From contig NZ_CP134500.1 of the NCBI RefSeq assembly GCF_031760065.1, forward strand, positions 3,410,001 to 3,474,000: DNA of 64,000 bases, read 5' to 3'. The stretch's first letter is position 1; every line of letters starts with the position of its first letter. The notes under the pieces are model-generated. The model worked only from the letters and a program-made list of their open reading frames with translations. It was not told where the DNA came from and ran no database searches. The DNA comes from Streptomyces durocortorensis. GTDB lineage: Bacteria; Actinomycetota; Actinomycetes; Streptomycetales; Streptomycetaceae. Shown in pieces: positions 33,242 through 42,230 of the stretch. Made by a program: the position numbers and the translations under genes.

Positions 33242-33642
33242 ATCCCGATCTGTCCTGGGTGCTCAACGACCTGCTCCAGGTGCCCGGCGCCCGGCACGCG
33301 ATCCTGGTGTCCGCCGACGGCCTGCTGCTCGCCAACTCCAGCGAGATCGGCCGGGACGACGCGGAGACCGTCGCCGCGGCCATGAGCTCCATGCAGTCCC
33401 TCAGCCGCGCGGTCGCCCCCTTCATCGGGACCCGTGACCCCGGCCGCTGGCGGCAGACGCTCCTGGAGTACGAGGACGGCTGGATCTTCCTCATCGCCGC
33501 GGGCAGCGGCGCCTATCTGGCGGCGACCGCGGCCGCCGACGTGGACATGGAGGCGATGTCCTTCCGGATGCAGCAGCAGGTCAGCGCGCTGGGGAAGGCG
33601 ATGACCACGCCGCCCCGCCAGAGCGCGGGCAGCGAGATATGA
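33238..33642 (+). CDS. cvnB: CvnB: roadblock/LC7 protein
   Basis: 134 aa roadblock/LC7 fold (LSWVLNDLLQVPGARHAILVSADGLLLANS...SRAVAPFIG...WIFLIAAGSGAYLAA). In conservons it binds CvnA and the GTPase CvnD, acting like a regulator of the small GTPase (MglB-like). GTG start overlaps the cvnA stop and the stop overlaps the cvnC start, so the four proteins are made together. Confidence 0.93.
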   Translation: MNPDLSWVLNDLLQVPGARHAILVSADGLLLANSSEIGRDDAETVAAAMSSMQSLSRAVAPFIGTRDPGRWRQTLLEYEDGWIFLIAAGSGAYLAATAAADVDMEAMSFRMQQQVSALGKAMTTPPRQSAGSEI

Positions 33643-34013
33643 CCGCGCCGGGCGAGGAGCAGCAGGTCAGCAGCGGGTTCGTCCGGTCCTATGTCATCAC
33701 CGGGGGACGCGGGCTGCCCGACGCGGAGGACCTCTCCCTCGTCACCCTGGTCACCCTCGCCCCCGACCGCCAGCCGCCGCCGAACCCGAGCCCGGAGGTG
33801 AAGGCGATCTGGGAGCTGTGCTCCGGCGGCTACCTGTCGGTGGCCGAGGTCGCCGGACACCTCGGCCTGCCGGTCGGGGTGGCCCGGCTGCTGCTCCAGG
33901 ACTTAAACCAGCAGGGACACCTGCTGCGCCGGAAGGCGCCGCCGCCGGCCCAGCTCGTTGACAGGAAGATCCTCGAAGAGGTGTTGCATGGACTTCAGCT
34001 CCGGTTCGGCTGA
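33639..34013 (+). CDS. cvnC: CvnC: DUF742 protein, contains a TTA codon
   Basis: 124 aa DUF742 family: RSYVITGGRGLP, LVTLAPDRQPPPNPSPEVKAIWELC, then a winged-helix-like part SVAEVAGHLGLPVGVARLLLQDLNQQGHL. Third conservon component; role in the complex unknown. Codon 89 (Leu, 33903-33905) is TTA, the rarest codon in Streptomyces and read only by the bldA tRNA, so translation should rise late in development. Start overlaps cvnB by 4 bp; cvnD starts inside its 3' end. Confidence 0.92.
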   Translation: MTAPGEEQQVSSGFVRSYVITGGRGLPDAEDLSLVTLVTLAPDRQPPPNPSPEVKAIWELCSGGYLSVAEVAGHLGLPVGVARLLLQDLNQQGHLLRRKAPPPAQLVDRKILEEVLHGLQLRFG

Positions 34014-34578
34014 GAGCATCTATGTGCCGGACGCGGTGCGGCGCGCGGCGAAGATCCTCGTCGTCGGGCACTTCGCCGTCGGCAAGACGACGCTGATCGG
34101 CACACTGTCCGAGATCACCCCGCTGCGCACCGAGGAGCGGATGACCCAGGCCGCGGCCCAGGTGGACGATCTGCGCGGGGCGCCCGACAAGAAGACGACC
34201 ACGGTCGCCCTGGACTTCGGGCGGCTCACCCTCAGCGACGAGCTGGTGCTCTATCTGTTCGGTACGCCGGGGCAGCAGCGGTTCGTGGAGCTGTGGGAGG
34301 ACATGGCGCGCGGTTCGCTGGGCGCGCTGCTCCTGGTCGACCCGGCCCGGCTCGCCGACACGTTCCCGGTCATCGACCTGGTCGAGACGTACGGACTGGA
34401 GTACGCGGTCGCCGTCAACAGCTTCGACCCGTACACCCAGCACGCCGAGGACGAGCTGCGCGAGGCGCTCGACCTGCTGCCGGACACCCCGGTCGTCTTC
34501 TGCGACGCCCGGGACCAGAAATCCTCCGCGCAGGCCCTGATCACTCTCGTACGCCATCTCCTCGCGCACGCGGCCTGA
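33988..34578 (+). CDS. cvnD: CvnD: small Ras-like GTPase
   Basis: 196 aa. P-loop GHFAVGKTT (27-35), switch/Walker B region LFGTPGQQRF, and an NSFD stretch in AVAVNSFDPYT at the NKxD position (degenerate specificity motif, as in CvnD/MglA-like proteins). Starts inside cvnC (26 nt overlap) with GAAGAGG upstream. Conservon GTPases are thought to work like eukaryotic heterotrimeric-type switches with CvnA-C. Confidence 0.93.
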   Translation: MDFSSGSAESIYVPDAVRRAAKILVVGHFAVGKTTLIGTLSEITPLRTEERMTQAAAQVDDLRGAPDKKTTTVALDFGRLTLSDELVLYLFGTPGQQRFVELWEDMARGSLGALLLVDPARLADTFPVIDLVETYGLEYAVAVNSFDPYTQHAEDELREALDLLPDTPVVFCDARDQKSSAQALITLVRHLLAHAA

Positions 34579-34643
34579 CGCACCACAGACGTATACCGAC
34601 GCCGGGGCCGACCGGGCCCCGCGATCACACCGAGGAAGCCGAC

Positions 34644-36059
34644 ATGGACCCGTCGCCGGGAGCCACCCCGTACAGCCCGCCCGCCGGGTGCCCCGCGCAC
34701 CAGCAGCAGACGTCGCTGTACGGACCGGAGTTCGCCGCCGATCCGCACCGCGTCTACGACACCTTCCGGACGCACGGCCCCGCCGCCCCGATCGAGCTGG
34801 CCCCCGGAGTGGACGCCACGCTGATCGTGCAGCACGAGGCGGCGCTGCGGGTGCTCCAGAACCCGGCGCTGTTCGCCCGGGACTCGCGGCGCTGGGCGGC
34901 GCTGCGCGAGGGCGCCGTACCGATGGACAGCCCGGTGCTGCCGATGATGGTGTACCGGCCCAACTGCCTGTTCACCGACGGCGCGGAGCACCTGCGGCTG
35001 CGCAAGGCGGTCACCGAGTCGCTGTCCCGGCTCAACAGCAGCAGGCTCAGCCGGGACGTCGAGCGGATCGCCGACTACCTGATCGACCAGTTCATCGAGC
35101 GCGGCACCGCCGATCTGCTCAACGAGTACGCCAAGCTCCTGCCGCTGCTGCTGTTCAACCAGCTCTTCGGCTGCCCCGGCGACATCGGCGACCGGTTGAC
35201 CCGCTCGATGTCGGCCATCTTCGACGGCGAGGACGTGCTGCGCGCCAACGCCGAGCTGACGGAGTGCCTGATGGAGCTGGTCGCGATCAAGCGCCGCCAG
35301 CCCGGCGAGGACATCACGTCCTGGCTGATCCAGCACCCGGCGGGGCTGCGGGACGAGGAGCTGAAGGACCAGCTGGTGATGCTGATGGGCGCGGGCGTCG
35401 AGCCGGAGCGCAATCTGATCGGCAACGCACTGCTGCTGATGCTCGCCGGGGAGCAGCCGGGCGCGCCCGAGCGGCGCGGTTCGGGGATGCTCGTCGAGGA
35501 CGCGCTGGACGACGTGCTGTGGAACAACCCGCCGATCGCCAACTACGCGACGCACTACCCGGTGCGGGACATCGAGCTGGACGGGGTGACGCTGAAGGCG
35601 GAGACTCCGGTGCTGATCAGCTTCGCCGCCGCGAACAGCGACCCGTCCCTCACCGACGCCCGCCAGACCCTGAGCAAAGGGGCCCACCTGGCCTGGGGCG
35701 CGGGCCCGCACGTGTGCCCGGCCAAGTCGCCCGCGACGCTGATCGCGCTGACCGCGATCGAGAAGATCCTCAACACCGTCCCGGATCTCTCCCTCGCCGT
35801 CCCGGCCTCCGGGGTCGCCTGGCGGCCGGGCCCCTTCCACCGCGCCCTGGTCGCGCTGCCCGTACGGTTCACCCCGACGGCCGCCCGGCGCGCGGCGGCC
35901 GGGGTGCAGCCGCCGGCCCCGGCGCAGACCTCGGCGCAGCTGCCCGATCCGTACCGGACCGCGGCGCCGGCCTCCGCTCCGACGCACCGTCACGCTGCGG
36001 AGCCGGCCAAGAAGACCAAGGGTTGGTGGAGTTCGTTCCTCGACGTGTTCCGCGTCTGA
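34644..36059 (+). CDS. CYP157-like cytochrome P450 lacking the ExxR motif
   Basis: 471 aa. P450 fold recognisable from ADPHRVYDTFRTHGP, NCLFTDGAEHLRLRKAV and MLMGAGVEPERNLIG (I-helix; the usual acid-Thr pair is replaced by Glu-Arg). The K-helix ExxR is DVLW (290-293): Glu to Asp and Arg to Trp. The haem segment is WGAGPHVCPAKSP, with Cys kept but CxG changed to CPA. CYP157 members, which often accompany conservons, also break ExxR. A Pro/Ala tail ends KKTKGWWSSFLDVFRV, possibly an amphipathic membrane contact. ATG at 34644 behind GAGGAAG, 65 nt after cvnD. Catalysis may need a partner or be absent. Confidence 0.88.
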   Translation: MDPSPGATPYSPPAGCPAHQQQTSLYGPEFAADPHRVYDTFRTHGPAAPIELAPGVDATLIVQHEAALRVLQNPALFARDSRRWAALREGAVPMDSPVLPMMVYRPNCLFTDGAEHLRLRKAVTESLSRLNSSRLSRDVERIADYLIDQFIERGTADLLNEYAKLLPLLLFNQLFGCPGDIGDRLTRSMSAIFDGEDVLRANAELTECLMELVAIKRRQPGEDITSWLIQHPAGLRDEELKDQLVMLMGAGVEPERNLIGNALLLMLAGEQPGAPERRGSGMLVEDALDDVLWNNPPIANYATHYPVRDIELDGVTLKAETPVLISFAAANSDPSLTDARQTLSKGAHLAWGAGPHVCPAKSPATLIALTAIEKILNTVPDLSLAVPASGVAWRPGPFHRALVALPVRFTPTAARRAAAGVQPPAPAQTSAQLPDPYRTAAPASAPTHRHAAEPAKKTKGWWSSFLDVFRV

Positions 36060-36214
36060 CCGACGTATGGCTCACAGGCCGACAATTCACTGGTGAAGAC
36101 GGGCATTTGCGAACGATTGCATGTGACGGGGGCAACAGGGATCGACGCTTGGCGCAGATATCCGGAGGGGTAGGTTCAGGGCGGTAACCACGGGCCTAGG
36201 TCAAGGAACTCTGC

Positions 36215-37471
36215 GTGAGTATCACAGGCGGTAAAGACAGGACCCCCGACGGCCGACGCGCGGTGGTCGGCCTGCTCCGCAGACTCAACTCCCCGGAAGG
36301 GCAGGCCGAGCCCTACGGAATACTCGCGGAGCTACGGACGATGGGTGACGTCGTCCGAGCTCCGTGGGACGGGTACTTCGTCACCGGATTCGACACCTGC
36401 GCCAAGGTCCTGCGCGGCCGCGGCTGGCTGACCCCCGACTTCGCCTGGCAGGAGCGGCAGGAGGACAGCGAGCGCTGGGAGGCCGTCGCCACCCGGGAGA
36501 TGACCGGCACGCTCTCCCGGCTCAACGCGCCCGAGCACACCTGCCAGCGACGCAGCCTCGGCAACCTCTTCGACCGCTCGACCATCGAACGCCTCACCCC
36601 CGACGTCGAGGGCCACGCCGACCGGCTGCTGGACGAGCTGGCCGACAAACTCCGCTGGGGTGAGGCCGACTTCGTCTCCACGGTCAGCGAGCAGCTGCCG
36701 ATCAGCACGGTCGGCTCCTGGCTCGGCATACCGCCCGAGGACTATCCGCGGATCCTGGAGATGACGCACAACCAGGTGTACGCACAGGAGTTACTGCCGA
36801 CCAAGTCGCAGCTCGCGGTCTCCGCCGGGGCGACCGTACAGCTGCGCGCCTACTTCAACGGCCTGATCGCCCGCCGCCGGGCCGAGCCGCGCAACGACGT
36901 GCTGACCGGCTGGATCCACACCTGGGACGCGATGGAACCGGACCGGGAGCGGGCGGACGAGATCCTCTACCGCCTCACCATGTTCGTCACGATCGCCTCG
37001 CTGGAGACCACCGCCACCCTGCTCTCCGCGATGACCTCGCTGCTGCTGGCCGAGCCCGGCCGCTGGGAGTGGCTGCGGGAGCACCCGGAGCACATCGACG
37101 CGGCCGTCGACGAGGTGCTGCGCTACGACCCGCCCATCCACATCAACACCCGGATCGCCGCCGAGGACACCGTCCTGGCCGGGGTCCCGATCAAGAAGGA
37201 CAGTATGGTGCACGTCCTGTACGGAGCCGCCAACCACGATCCGCGGCGCAATCCGGACCCTGGCTCCTTCGACATCCTGCGCGGCGGCAGCCACCTCACC
37301 TTCGGCGGCGGGGTGCACTACTGCCTGGGCGCCGCACTGGCCAAGCTGGAGGCCCGGACGCTGCTGACGCGCATGCTGGACCGATTCCCCACGCTGCACA
37401 CCACGTCCCCCGCGGTGTACGCCACCCGCATGGTCTTCCGCCGGGTCACCTCGCTGGGTGTGGCGCTGTGA
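36215..37471 (+). CDS. Canonical cytochrome P450, contains a TTA codon
   Basis: 418 aa. ExxR as EVLR (300-303) in DEVLRYDPPIHINTR, haem ligand in TFGGGVHYCLGAALA, I-helix MFVTIASLETTATLL. Resembles CYP154/CYP105-type conservon-linked P450s. No ferredoxin gene is adjacent. Codon 193 (36791-36793, in AQELLPTK) is TTA, so expression should depend on bldA. GTG at 36215 behind AAGGAA, 155 bp after the first P450; its stop overlaps the enoyl-CoA hydratase start by GTGA. Substrate unknown. Confidence 0.92.
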   Translation: MSITGGKDRTPDGRRAVVGLLRRLNSPEGQAEPYGILAELRTMGDVVRAPWDGYFVTGFDTCAKVLRGRGWLTPDFAWQERQEDSERWEAVATREMTGTLSRLNAPEHTCQRRSLGNLFDRSTIERLTPDVEGHADRLLDELADKLRWGEADFVSTVSEQLPISTVGSWLGIPPEDYPRILEMTHNQVYAQELLPTKSQLAVSAGATVQLRAYFNGLIARRRAEPRNDVLTGWIHTWDAMEPDRERADEILYRLTMFVTIASLETTATLLSAMTSLLLAEPGRWEWLREHPEHIDAAVDEVLRYDPPIHINTRIAAEDTVLAGVPIKKDSMVHVLYGAANHDPRRNPDPGSFDILRGGSHLTFGGGVHYCLGAALAKLEARTLLTRMLDRFPTLHTTSPAVYATRMVFRRVTSLGVAL

Positions 37472-38313
37472 AGCTCTCGCTGCCCGACTTCCTGAGCTCC
37501 TCCTCGCCCGCTCCCCGGCCCTCCACACCGGACGAGCCTCCCGCGACGGTACGCACCCGGCGCGAGGGGGCCGTTCTGCACGTGGAGCTGCACGCGCCGG
37601 AGACCGGCAACGCGGTGACCGAGGCGATGCTCGACGAGCTGCTGGACCTCTACACCGCCCCGGACCCCGAGGTGCGGGTCGTGGTGCTCAGCGGCGCCGG
37701 GGACGACTTCTGTCTGGGCGGCGACCGTACGGAGTTCGCCCGGTGGCTGGAGGAGGACCCCGCCGGCCGGGGCATCCGGGTCTCCGGGGAGAAGGCCCGC
37801 CGGGTCTGCGAGGCGATCTCCGGCAATCGGGCGGTGACCATCGCCCGGGTCCAGGGCAAGGCCGTCGGCGCGGGCTTCGCGCTCGCCCTCGCCTGCGACC
37901 TGCGGGTCGGCGCGGACACCGCCTCCTTCCGGCTGCCGGAACTGGCGCTCGGGCTGCCGACCGCCTGGGGCGGGCTGCTGCCCCGGCTGATCCACGAGGT
38001 CGGCGCGGCCCGGGTCCGCGAACTGATCCTCACCGGGCGTTCCTTCGACGCCACCGAGGCGCACGGGCTCTCCGTCCTCCAGCGCGTGGTGGCCGAAGCG
38101 GAGCTGGACGAGGCGGTCGCCGCCTGGGCGAAACCGGTGGTCCGCCGCCCGGAGGCCGCCCTGCGGGTGACCAAGGCGCTGCTCAACTCCTACGCCGCCG
38201 CCACCCGGCTGGCCGACCCCTCGTTCCTCGACGCTGAGCTGATGGCCTCGGTCGCGGCCGTGAATTCGCGCTCTCCGGCGCGCAGCAGCGGCCTTGGCGG
38301 GGCACACTCTTAA
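37468..38313 (+). CDS. Enoyl-CoA hydratase/isomerase family protein
   Basis: 281 aa crotonase fold: HVELHAPETGNAVTEAMLDELL, VVVLSGAGDDFCLGGDRTEF (oxyanion hole), VQGKAVGAGFALALACDLRVGADTASF (second oxyanion segment), ELALGLPTAWGGLLPRLI. A Ser/Pro-rich N-terminus of about 30 residues precedes it. Coupled to the P450 by a 4-bp overlap, so the two likely act on one pathway (lipid-like or acyl-CoA substrate, inference). The catalytic Glu pair of true hydratases is not fully evident, so another crotonase reaction is possible. Confidence 0.85.
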   Translation: MKLSLPDFLSSSSPAPRPSTPDEPPATVRTRREGAVLHVELHAPETGNAVTEAMLDELLDLYTAPDPEVRVVVLSGAGDDFCLGGDRTEFARWLEEDPAGRGIRVSGEKARRVCEAISGNRAVTIARVQGKAVGAGFALALACDLRVGADTASFRLPELALGLPTAWGGLLPRLIHEVGAARVRELILTGRSFDATEAHGLSVLQRVVAEAELDEAVAAWAKPVVRRPEAALRVTKALLNSYAAATRLADPSFLDAELMASVAAVNSRSPARSSGLGGAHS

Positions 38314-38344
38314 GAACCCAACGGGCGAAGGGGAGGTCTCCGGC

Positions 38345-39346
38345 GTGGATGTACCGGTGTGGCTCTGGATCGTGTTCGCGGTAACCGTGGTCGTCTCGCT
38401 GGCGGTCGACCTGCTGGCGCATCGCAAGGCGCATGTCATCGGCTTCAAGGAGGCCGGGCTGTGGAGCGCGCTGTGGGTCGGCCTCGCGCTGGTCTTCGGC
38501 GGGGTCGTCTTCCTGACCCTCGGGACGACGGCGGGCACGGAATACACCACCGCCTGGCTGCTGGAGAAGAGCCTCTCGGTCGACAACCTCTTCGTCTTCG
38601 CACTGATCTTCGCCTATTTCAAGGTGCCCCGGGAGTATCAGCACCGGGTGCTGTTCTTCGGCGTCATCGGCGCTCTCGTCTTCCGGGCGATCTTCCTGAC
38701 AGCCGGTGTCGCGGTGGTGAACCGCTTCACGTTCGTGCTGTTCCTCTTCGCCCTGGTCCTTTTCTACAGCAGCTATAAGATCCTCAGCGGCCAGGAGGAG
38801 AATTTCGACCCGGGGAAGAGCTTCGCGGTACGGATGCTGCGGAAGATCATGCCGGTGCAGGACGAATACGCCGGCACGCACTTCGTCGTGCACAAGGAGG
38901 GGCGGCGGATCGGCACCCCGCTGCTCGCGGTGGTCGCCGCGATCGAGGCGGCCGACCTCATCTTCGCCGTCGACAGCGTCCCGGCCGTGCTCGCGGTCAG
39001 CGACGACCTCTTCATCGTCTACACCAGCAACGCCTTCGCGATCCTGGGGCTGCGGGCCCTGTTCTTCCTGCTGGCCGGACTGCTGGACCGGTTCCACTAC
39101 CTGAGCCACGGGCTGGCGATCATTCTCGCCTTCATCGGGGTCAAGCTCATTCTCCAGGCCTGCCACAAGATGATCAGCACCTCCATTCCGGAGATCCCCT
39201 CGCCGGTGAGCCTGGCGGTGATCGTCGTCATTCTGGCGGTATCGGTGACCCTGAGCATCCGCCGCCCCCCGAGGCCCCCGGGCGAGCTGGGCGGTGCGGC
39301 CGGAACAGGCGGCACGGACGCCGGTACCGCCAATACCGACAAGTAA
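38345..39346 (+). CDS. TerC-family integral membrane protein
   Basis: 333 aa with about nine membrane helices. Signature residues EKSLSVDNLFVFALIF and EAADLIFAVDSVPAVLAV carry the paired acidic residues thought to bind a metal ion (Mn2+/Ca2+ efflux or metalation of exported proteins in recent work). GTG at 38345 with GGGGAGG eight bases away; the longer reading overlaps the hydratase. C-terminus Gly/Thr-rich. Transcribed in the same direction as the P450 unit, and may be read through from it. Confidence 0.9.
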   Translation: MDVPVWLWIVFAVTVVVSLAVDLLAHRKAHVIGFKEAGLWSALWVGLALVFGGVVFLTLGTTAGTEYTTAWLLEKSLSVDNLFVFALIFAYFKVPREYQHRVLFFGVIGALVFRAIFLTAGVAVVNRFTFVLFLFALVLFYSSYKILSGQEENFDPGKSFAVRMLRKIMPVQDEYAGTHFVVHKEGRRIGTPLLAVVAAIEAADLIFAVDSVPAVLAVSDDLFIVYTSNAFAILGLRALFFLLAGLLDRFHYLSHGLAIILAFIGVKLILQACHKMISTSIPEIPSPVSLAVIVVILAVSVTLSIRRPPRPPGELGGAAGTGGTDAGTANTDK

Positions 39347-39407
39347 AGCAGCGGCAAAGCAGAGGAAAAGCCTTTCCAAAGCCCCTGGCCGGGCCTATCG
39401 TGAGGAA

Positions 39408-39608
39408 ATGGCCAGAAAAGAGCGTGAGACCCGGCAGCGGGCCGCTTTCATGTGCCCGACCTGCAAGGAACCCGTCCCGTCCGAGATCCACCGCCACAAG
39501 ACCCTGGGGATCTTCGTCCCGGTCTGGCGTCCGGGCCCCTGCCAGAACCCCGACTGCCCGGACTACGCCCCCGAGGAGCGGCAGCACCGGCACCGGTCGC
39601 GCCACTGA
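39408..39608 (+). CDS. Small zinc-ribbon protein
   Basis: 66 aa: basic N-terminus MARKERETRQR, then CPTC and CQNPDC as two metal-binding knuckles, ending in a His/Arg-rich tail. TGAGGAA upstream of the ATG. No function known; could bind nucleic acid or serve as an accessory protein. Codon use is similar to neighbours. The 251 nt to the next gene hold nothing I can assign. Confidence 0.68.
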   Translation: MARKERETRQRAAFMCPTCKEPVPSEIHRHKTLGIFVPVWRPGPCQNPDCPDYAPEERQHRHRSRH

Positions 39609-39859
39609 TGTCCCGACGCGCGGCCTCACCCTCGGCTGACCAAGGGCTGTCCCGCAGTCCCTGAAGGATCAGCGCGCGGCGTCAGATGCGGTGCATTGCA
39701 AGGCGGAGGGACGTCCGCATACTGGATGTATGCGGGCGTTCCGACAACGCGGCAAGGTGCCGTAGCTGTCGTCGCGCGCCCGACAGGGACTGCGGGACGG
39801 CCCTTGGCGTTGGCCGTGCGGGTGGGGCCGACGACAGGGACGCAGGGAAGGACCGTGCC

Positions 39860-40663
39860 ATGGCTGTACAACCGGAAGGCACCCCGTGCTGGGCGGACGC
39901 GATGTTCGCCGACACCGAGAGGGCCAAGAGCTTCTACGCGGATGTGCTCGGCTGGACGTTCGGTGAGGCCGCGCCGGAGTTCGGCGACTACACGCAGGCG
40001 TTCGCGGACGGCAAGGCGGCCGCCGCCGTCTCCCCGCCCATGCCGGGCGAGGAGGAAAGCCCTTCGGCGTGGTGTCTCTACCTCGCGTCCCCGGACGCCG
40101 CCGCGACCGCGGGCAAGGTCCGCGACAACGGCGGCGAGGTGCTGGTGGAGCCGATGCAGGTCGGCGACTTCGGCACGATGGCGCTGGCCCGCGACCCGGG
40201 CGGCGCCGCCTTCGGCATCTGGCAGGCGAACAGCCACGAGGGGTTCGAGACGGAGATGGGCGCCCCCGGCGGGTACTGCTGGGGCGAGGTCTTCACCCGT
40301 GACCCGAAGGCCGTAGACGCCTTCTACCCGGCGGTCTTCCCCTACACGGCACGGAAGTTCGACGACGAGTCGATGGACTTCGCCATGTTCGACGTCCAGG
40401 GGCAGACGGTCCTCGGCCGGATGGCGATGGGCGACGACTTCCCACCCGACCTGCCCTCCTTCCTGATCGTGTACTTCTCCGTCCCGGACTGCGACGCGGC
40501 GGTGGCGAAGGCGACCGAGCACGGCGGAGTGCTGCGGTTCGGGCCGATGAACAGCCCGTTCGGCCGGTTCGCGGCGCTCAGCGATCCGCAGGGCGCCTCG
40601 TTCGCGGTGATCGACGTGACGACCACCGAGGGCGAGATGCCGGCGACGAGCCCGGTGACCTGA
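39860..40663 (+). CDS. Tandem VOC/glyoxalase-like protein
   Basis: 267 aa with two vicinal-oxygen-chelate halves: GTPCWADAMFADTERAKSFYADVLGW...RDPGGAAFGIWQ and GGYCWGEVFTRDPKAVDAFYPAVFPY...SDPQGASFAVID. Common in Streptomyces as 27-kDa antigen Cfp30B-like proteins (hydroxylase, glyoxalase-type); substrate unknown. The usual His/Glu metal ligands are only partly preserved, so catalytic activity is doubtful. ATG at 39860 with GGAAGGA upstream. Monocistronic. Confidence 0.88.
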   Translation: MAVQPEGTPCWADAMFADTERAKSFYADVLGWTFGEAAPEFGDYTQAFADGKAAAAVSPPMPGEEESPSAWCLYLASPDAAATAGKVRDNGGEVLVEPMQVGDFGTMALARDPGGAAFGIWQANSHEGFETEMGAPGGYCWGEVFTRDPKAVDAFYPAVFPYTARKFDDESMDFAMFDVQGQTVLGRMAMGDDFPPDLPSFLIVYFSVPDCDAAVAKATEHGGVLRFGPMNSPFGRFAALSDPQGASFAVIDVTTTEGEMPATSPVT

Positions 40664-40781
40664 CCGGGACTGTCACCCGCCGACGGGAACGACCGGCACC
40701 GACGGGCCGCGACCGGAGAGAACGGCGCGGTCCGTCGACGTGCCCGGCAACGCCCGCCCCTCCCCGTACCTTCCTCCGAGA

Positions 40782-40801
40782 TCCATCGCATCTGCGATGG
40801 A
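40782..40801. promoter_or_regulatory. Palindrome upstream of the molybdate regulator
   Basis: TCCATCGCA-TC-TGCGATGGA, perfect 9-bp arms, centred about 40 bp upstream of the proposed -10 of the following gene. Candidate operator for the MerR-HTH/Mop protein. Confidence 0.55.
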
Positions 40802-40840
40802 CCATCGTCCAGAGAATGGCAAATACCAGCCTGATTGGCC

Positions 40841-40854
40841 TAGCGTGCTGCACA
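40841..40854 (+). promoter_or_regulatory. -10 of a leaderless regulator transcript
   Basis: TAGCGT (40841-40846) lies 7 nt before the ATG with no ribosome binding site between, consistent with a leaderless mRNA. Confidence 0.4.
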
Positions 40855-41249
40855 TGCAGTCCTACACAATCGGCCAGGCAGCACGACTTCTCGGGGTCAG
40901 TCCCGACACCGCCCGCCGCTGGGCGGACGCCGGACGGGTCGCGACCCATCGCGACGAGGCCGGGCGCCGTCTGATCGACGGCCGCGCGCTGGCCGCCTTC
41001 TCGATCGAGGTCGGCCAGGGTGCGGGCGGCGAGGACGAGGCCCCCTACACCTCCGCCCGCAACGCGTTCCCGGGCATCGTCACCGCGGTGAAGCTCGGCG
41101 ATGTGGCGGCCCAGGTCGAGATCCAGGCCGGTCCGCACCGGCTCGTCTCTCTCCTGACCAGGGAGGCGGTGGAGGAGCTGGGCCTTGAGGTCGGCATGCG
41201 GGCGACCGCCCGCGTGAAGTCGACCAGCGTGCACATCGACCGCACCTGA
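40854..41249 (+). CDS. MerR-type HTH + Mop/TOBE molybdate-responsive regulator
   Basis: 131 aa. N-terminal excisionase/MerR-like HTH ([40 protein letters not shown]) followed by a single Mop/TOBE domain ([45 protein letters not shown]). Mop domains bind molybdate; the fused HTH makes it a molybdate-dependent regulator or a molybdate store. It precedes modA and modBC by 79 bp and likely controls them. Start supported by leaderless promoter geometry. Confidence 0.9.
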   Translation: MQSYTIGQAARLLGVSPDTARRWADAGRVATHRDEAGRRLIDGRALAAFSIEVGQGAGGEDEAPYTSARNAFPGIVTAVKLGDVAAQVEIQAGPHRLVSLLTREAVEELGLEVGMRATARVKSTSVHIDRT

Positions 41250-41328
41250 GGCCAACGGGACCGACCGGCCGACGGCCCGCCGCTGCCCCCGTTCCGCACC
41301 GCCTACGCATCCAAGGAGCCTCAGCCTC

Positions 41329-42147
41329 GTGTCCCTCCTGCTCACCCGCCACCGCGCGGCCGCCGCCGCCCTGGCCACCGCGCTCCTCGTCCCGCTCGCC
41401 GCCTGCGGCAACGACGGTTCCGCAGGCGGCGAGGACAGCGGCAGCGGCGCGAAGCCGTCCGGCTCCGCCTCGGGCGCCCCGGCCGCCGGCCTGACCGTGC
41501 TGGCCGCCGCCTCGCTCACCGACGCCTTCGAGGAGGCGGGGGCGGCGTACGAGAAGGAGAACCCGGGCACGGGGGTCACGTTCTCCTTCGCGGGCTCCCA
41601 GGAGCTGGCCGCGCAGGTGAGGCAGGGCGCCCCCGCCGACGTCCTGGTCACCGCCGACACCAGGACGATGGACGGTCTCTCCGGCGAGACCGGCACCCCG
41701 ACCGTCATCGCCGGGAACCGCCTCGTCATCGCCGTCGGTGAGGGCAACCCGGAGAAGGTCGAGAGCCTCAAGGACCTCTCCGACCCCCGGCTGAAGGTCG
41801 TCCTGGCCGCCCCCGAGGTGCCGGTGGGCCGCTACGGCAAGCAGATCCTCGACGCGCAACGGATCAAGGTGAAGCCGGTCTCCCAGGAACCCAGCGTCCG
41901 CGCGGTCCTCAGCAAGGTCGAGCTGGGCGAGGCGGACGCGGGGCTCGTCTACAGGACGGACGCCGCGACCGCCGCCGGCAAGGTCGACGCGATCGACATC
42001 CCGGACGCCGAGAACGCCGTCACCTCCTACCCGGCCGCCATGCTGAAGGCGTCCGAGCACAGCGAGGCCGCCGCCGCGTTCGTCGCCTGGCTCACCACGC
42101 CCGCCGCGCAGAAGATCCTCCGGAGCGCGGGCTTCCAGCAGCCCTGA
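41329..42147 (+). CDS. modA: Molybdate-binding lipoprotein ModA
   Basis: 272 aa. Signal peptide ends LAAC (lipobox), followed by a Ser/Gly linker and the ModA fold: [97 protein letters not shown]. The Ser of AASLTD and SQEL and the Tyr of LVYRTD probably ligate the oxyanion. GTG start with AAGGAG upstream. Delivers molybdate to the fused ModBC. Confidence 0.94.
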   Translation: MSLLLTRHRAAAAALATALLVPLAACGNDGSAGGEDSGSGAKPSGSASGAPAAGLTVLAAASLTDAFEEAGAAYEKENPGTGVTFSFAGSQELAAQVRQGAPADVLVTADTRTMDGLSGETGTPTVIAGNRLVIAVGEGNPEKVESLKDLSDPRLKVVLAAPEVPVGRYGKQILDAQRIKVKPVSQEPSVRAVLSKVELGEADAGLVYRTDAATAAGKVDAIDIPDAENAVTSYPAAMLKASEHSEAAAAFVAWLTTPAAQKILRSAGFQQP

Positions 42148-42230
42148 CCGCACCCCGCACGCCCCGGCAGGCCCGTTCCGTCCGACGGGCCCGCCGGGTA
42201 CCGCACTCCCGCCGCCCGACGAGGTCACTC

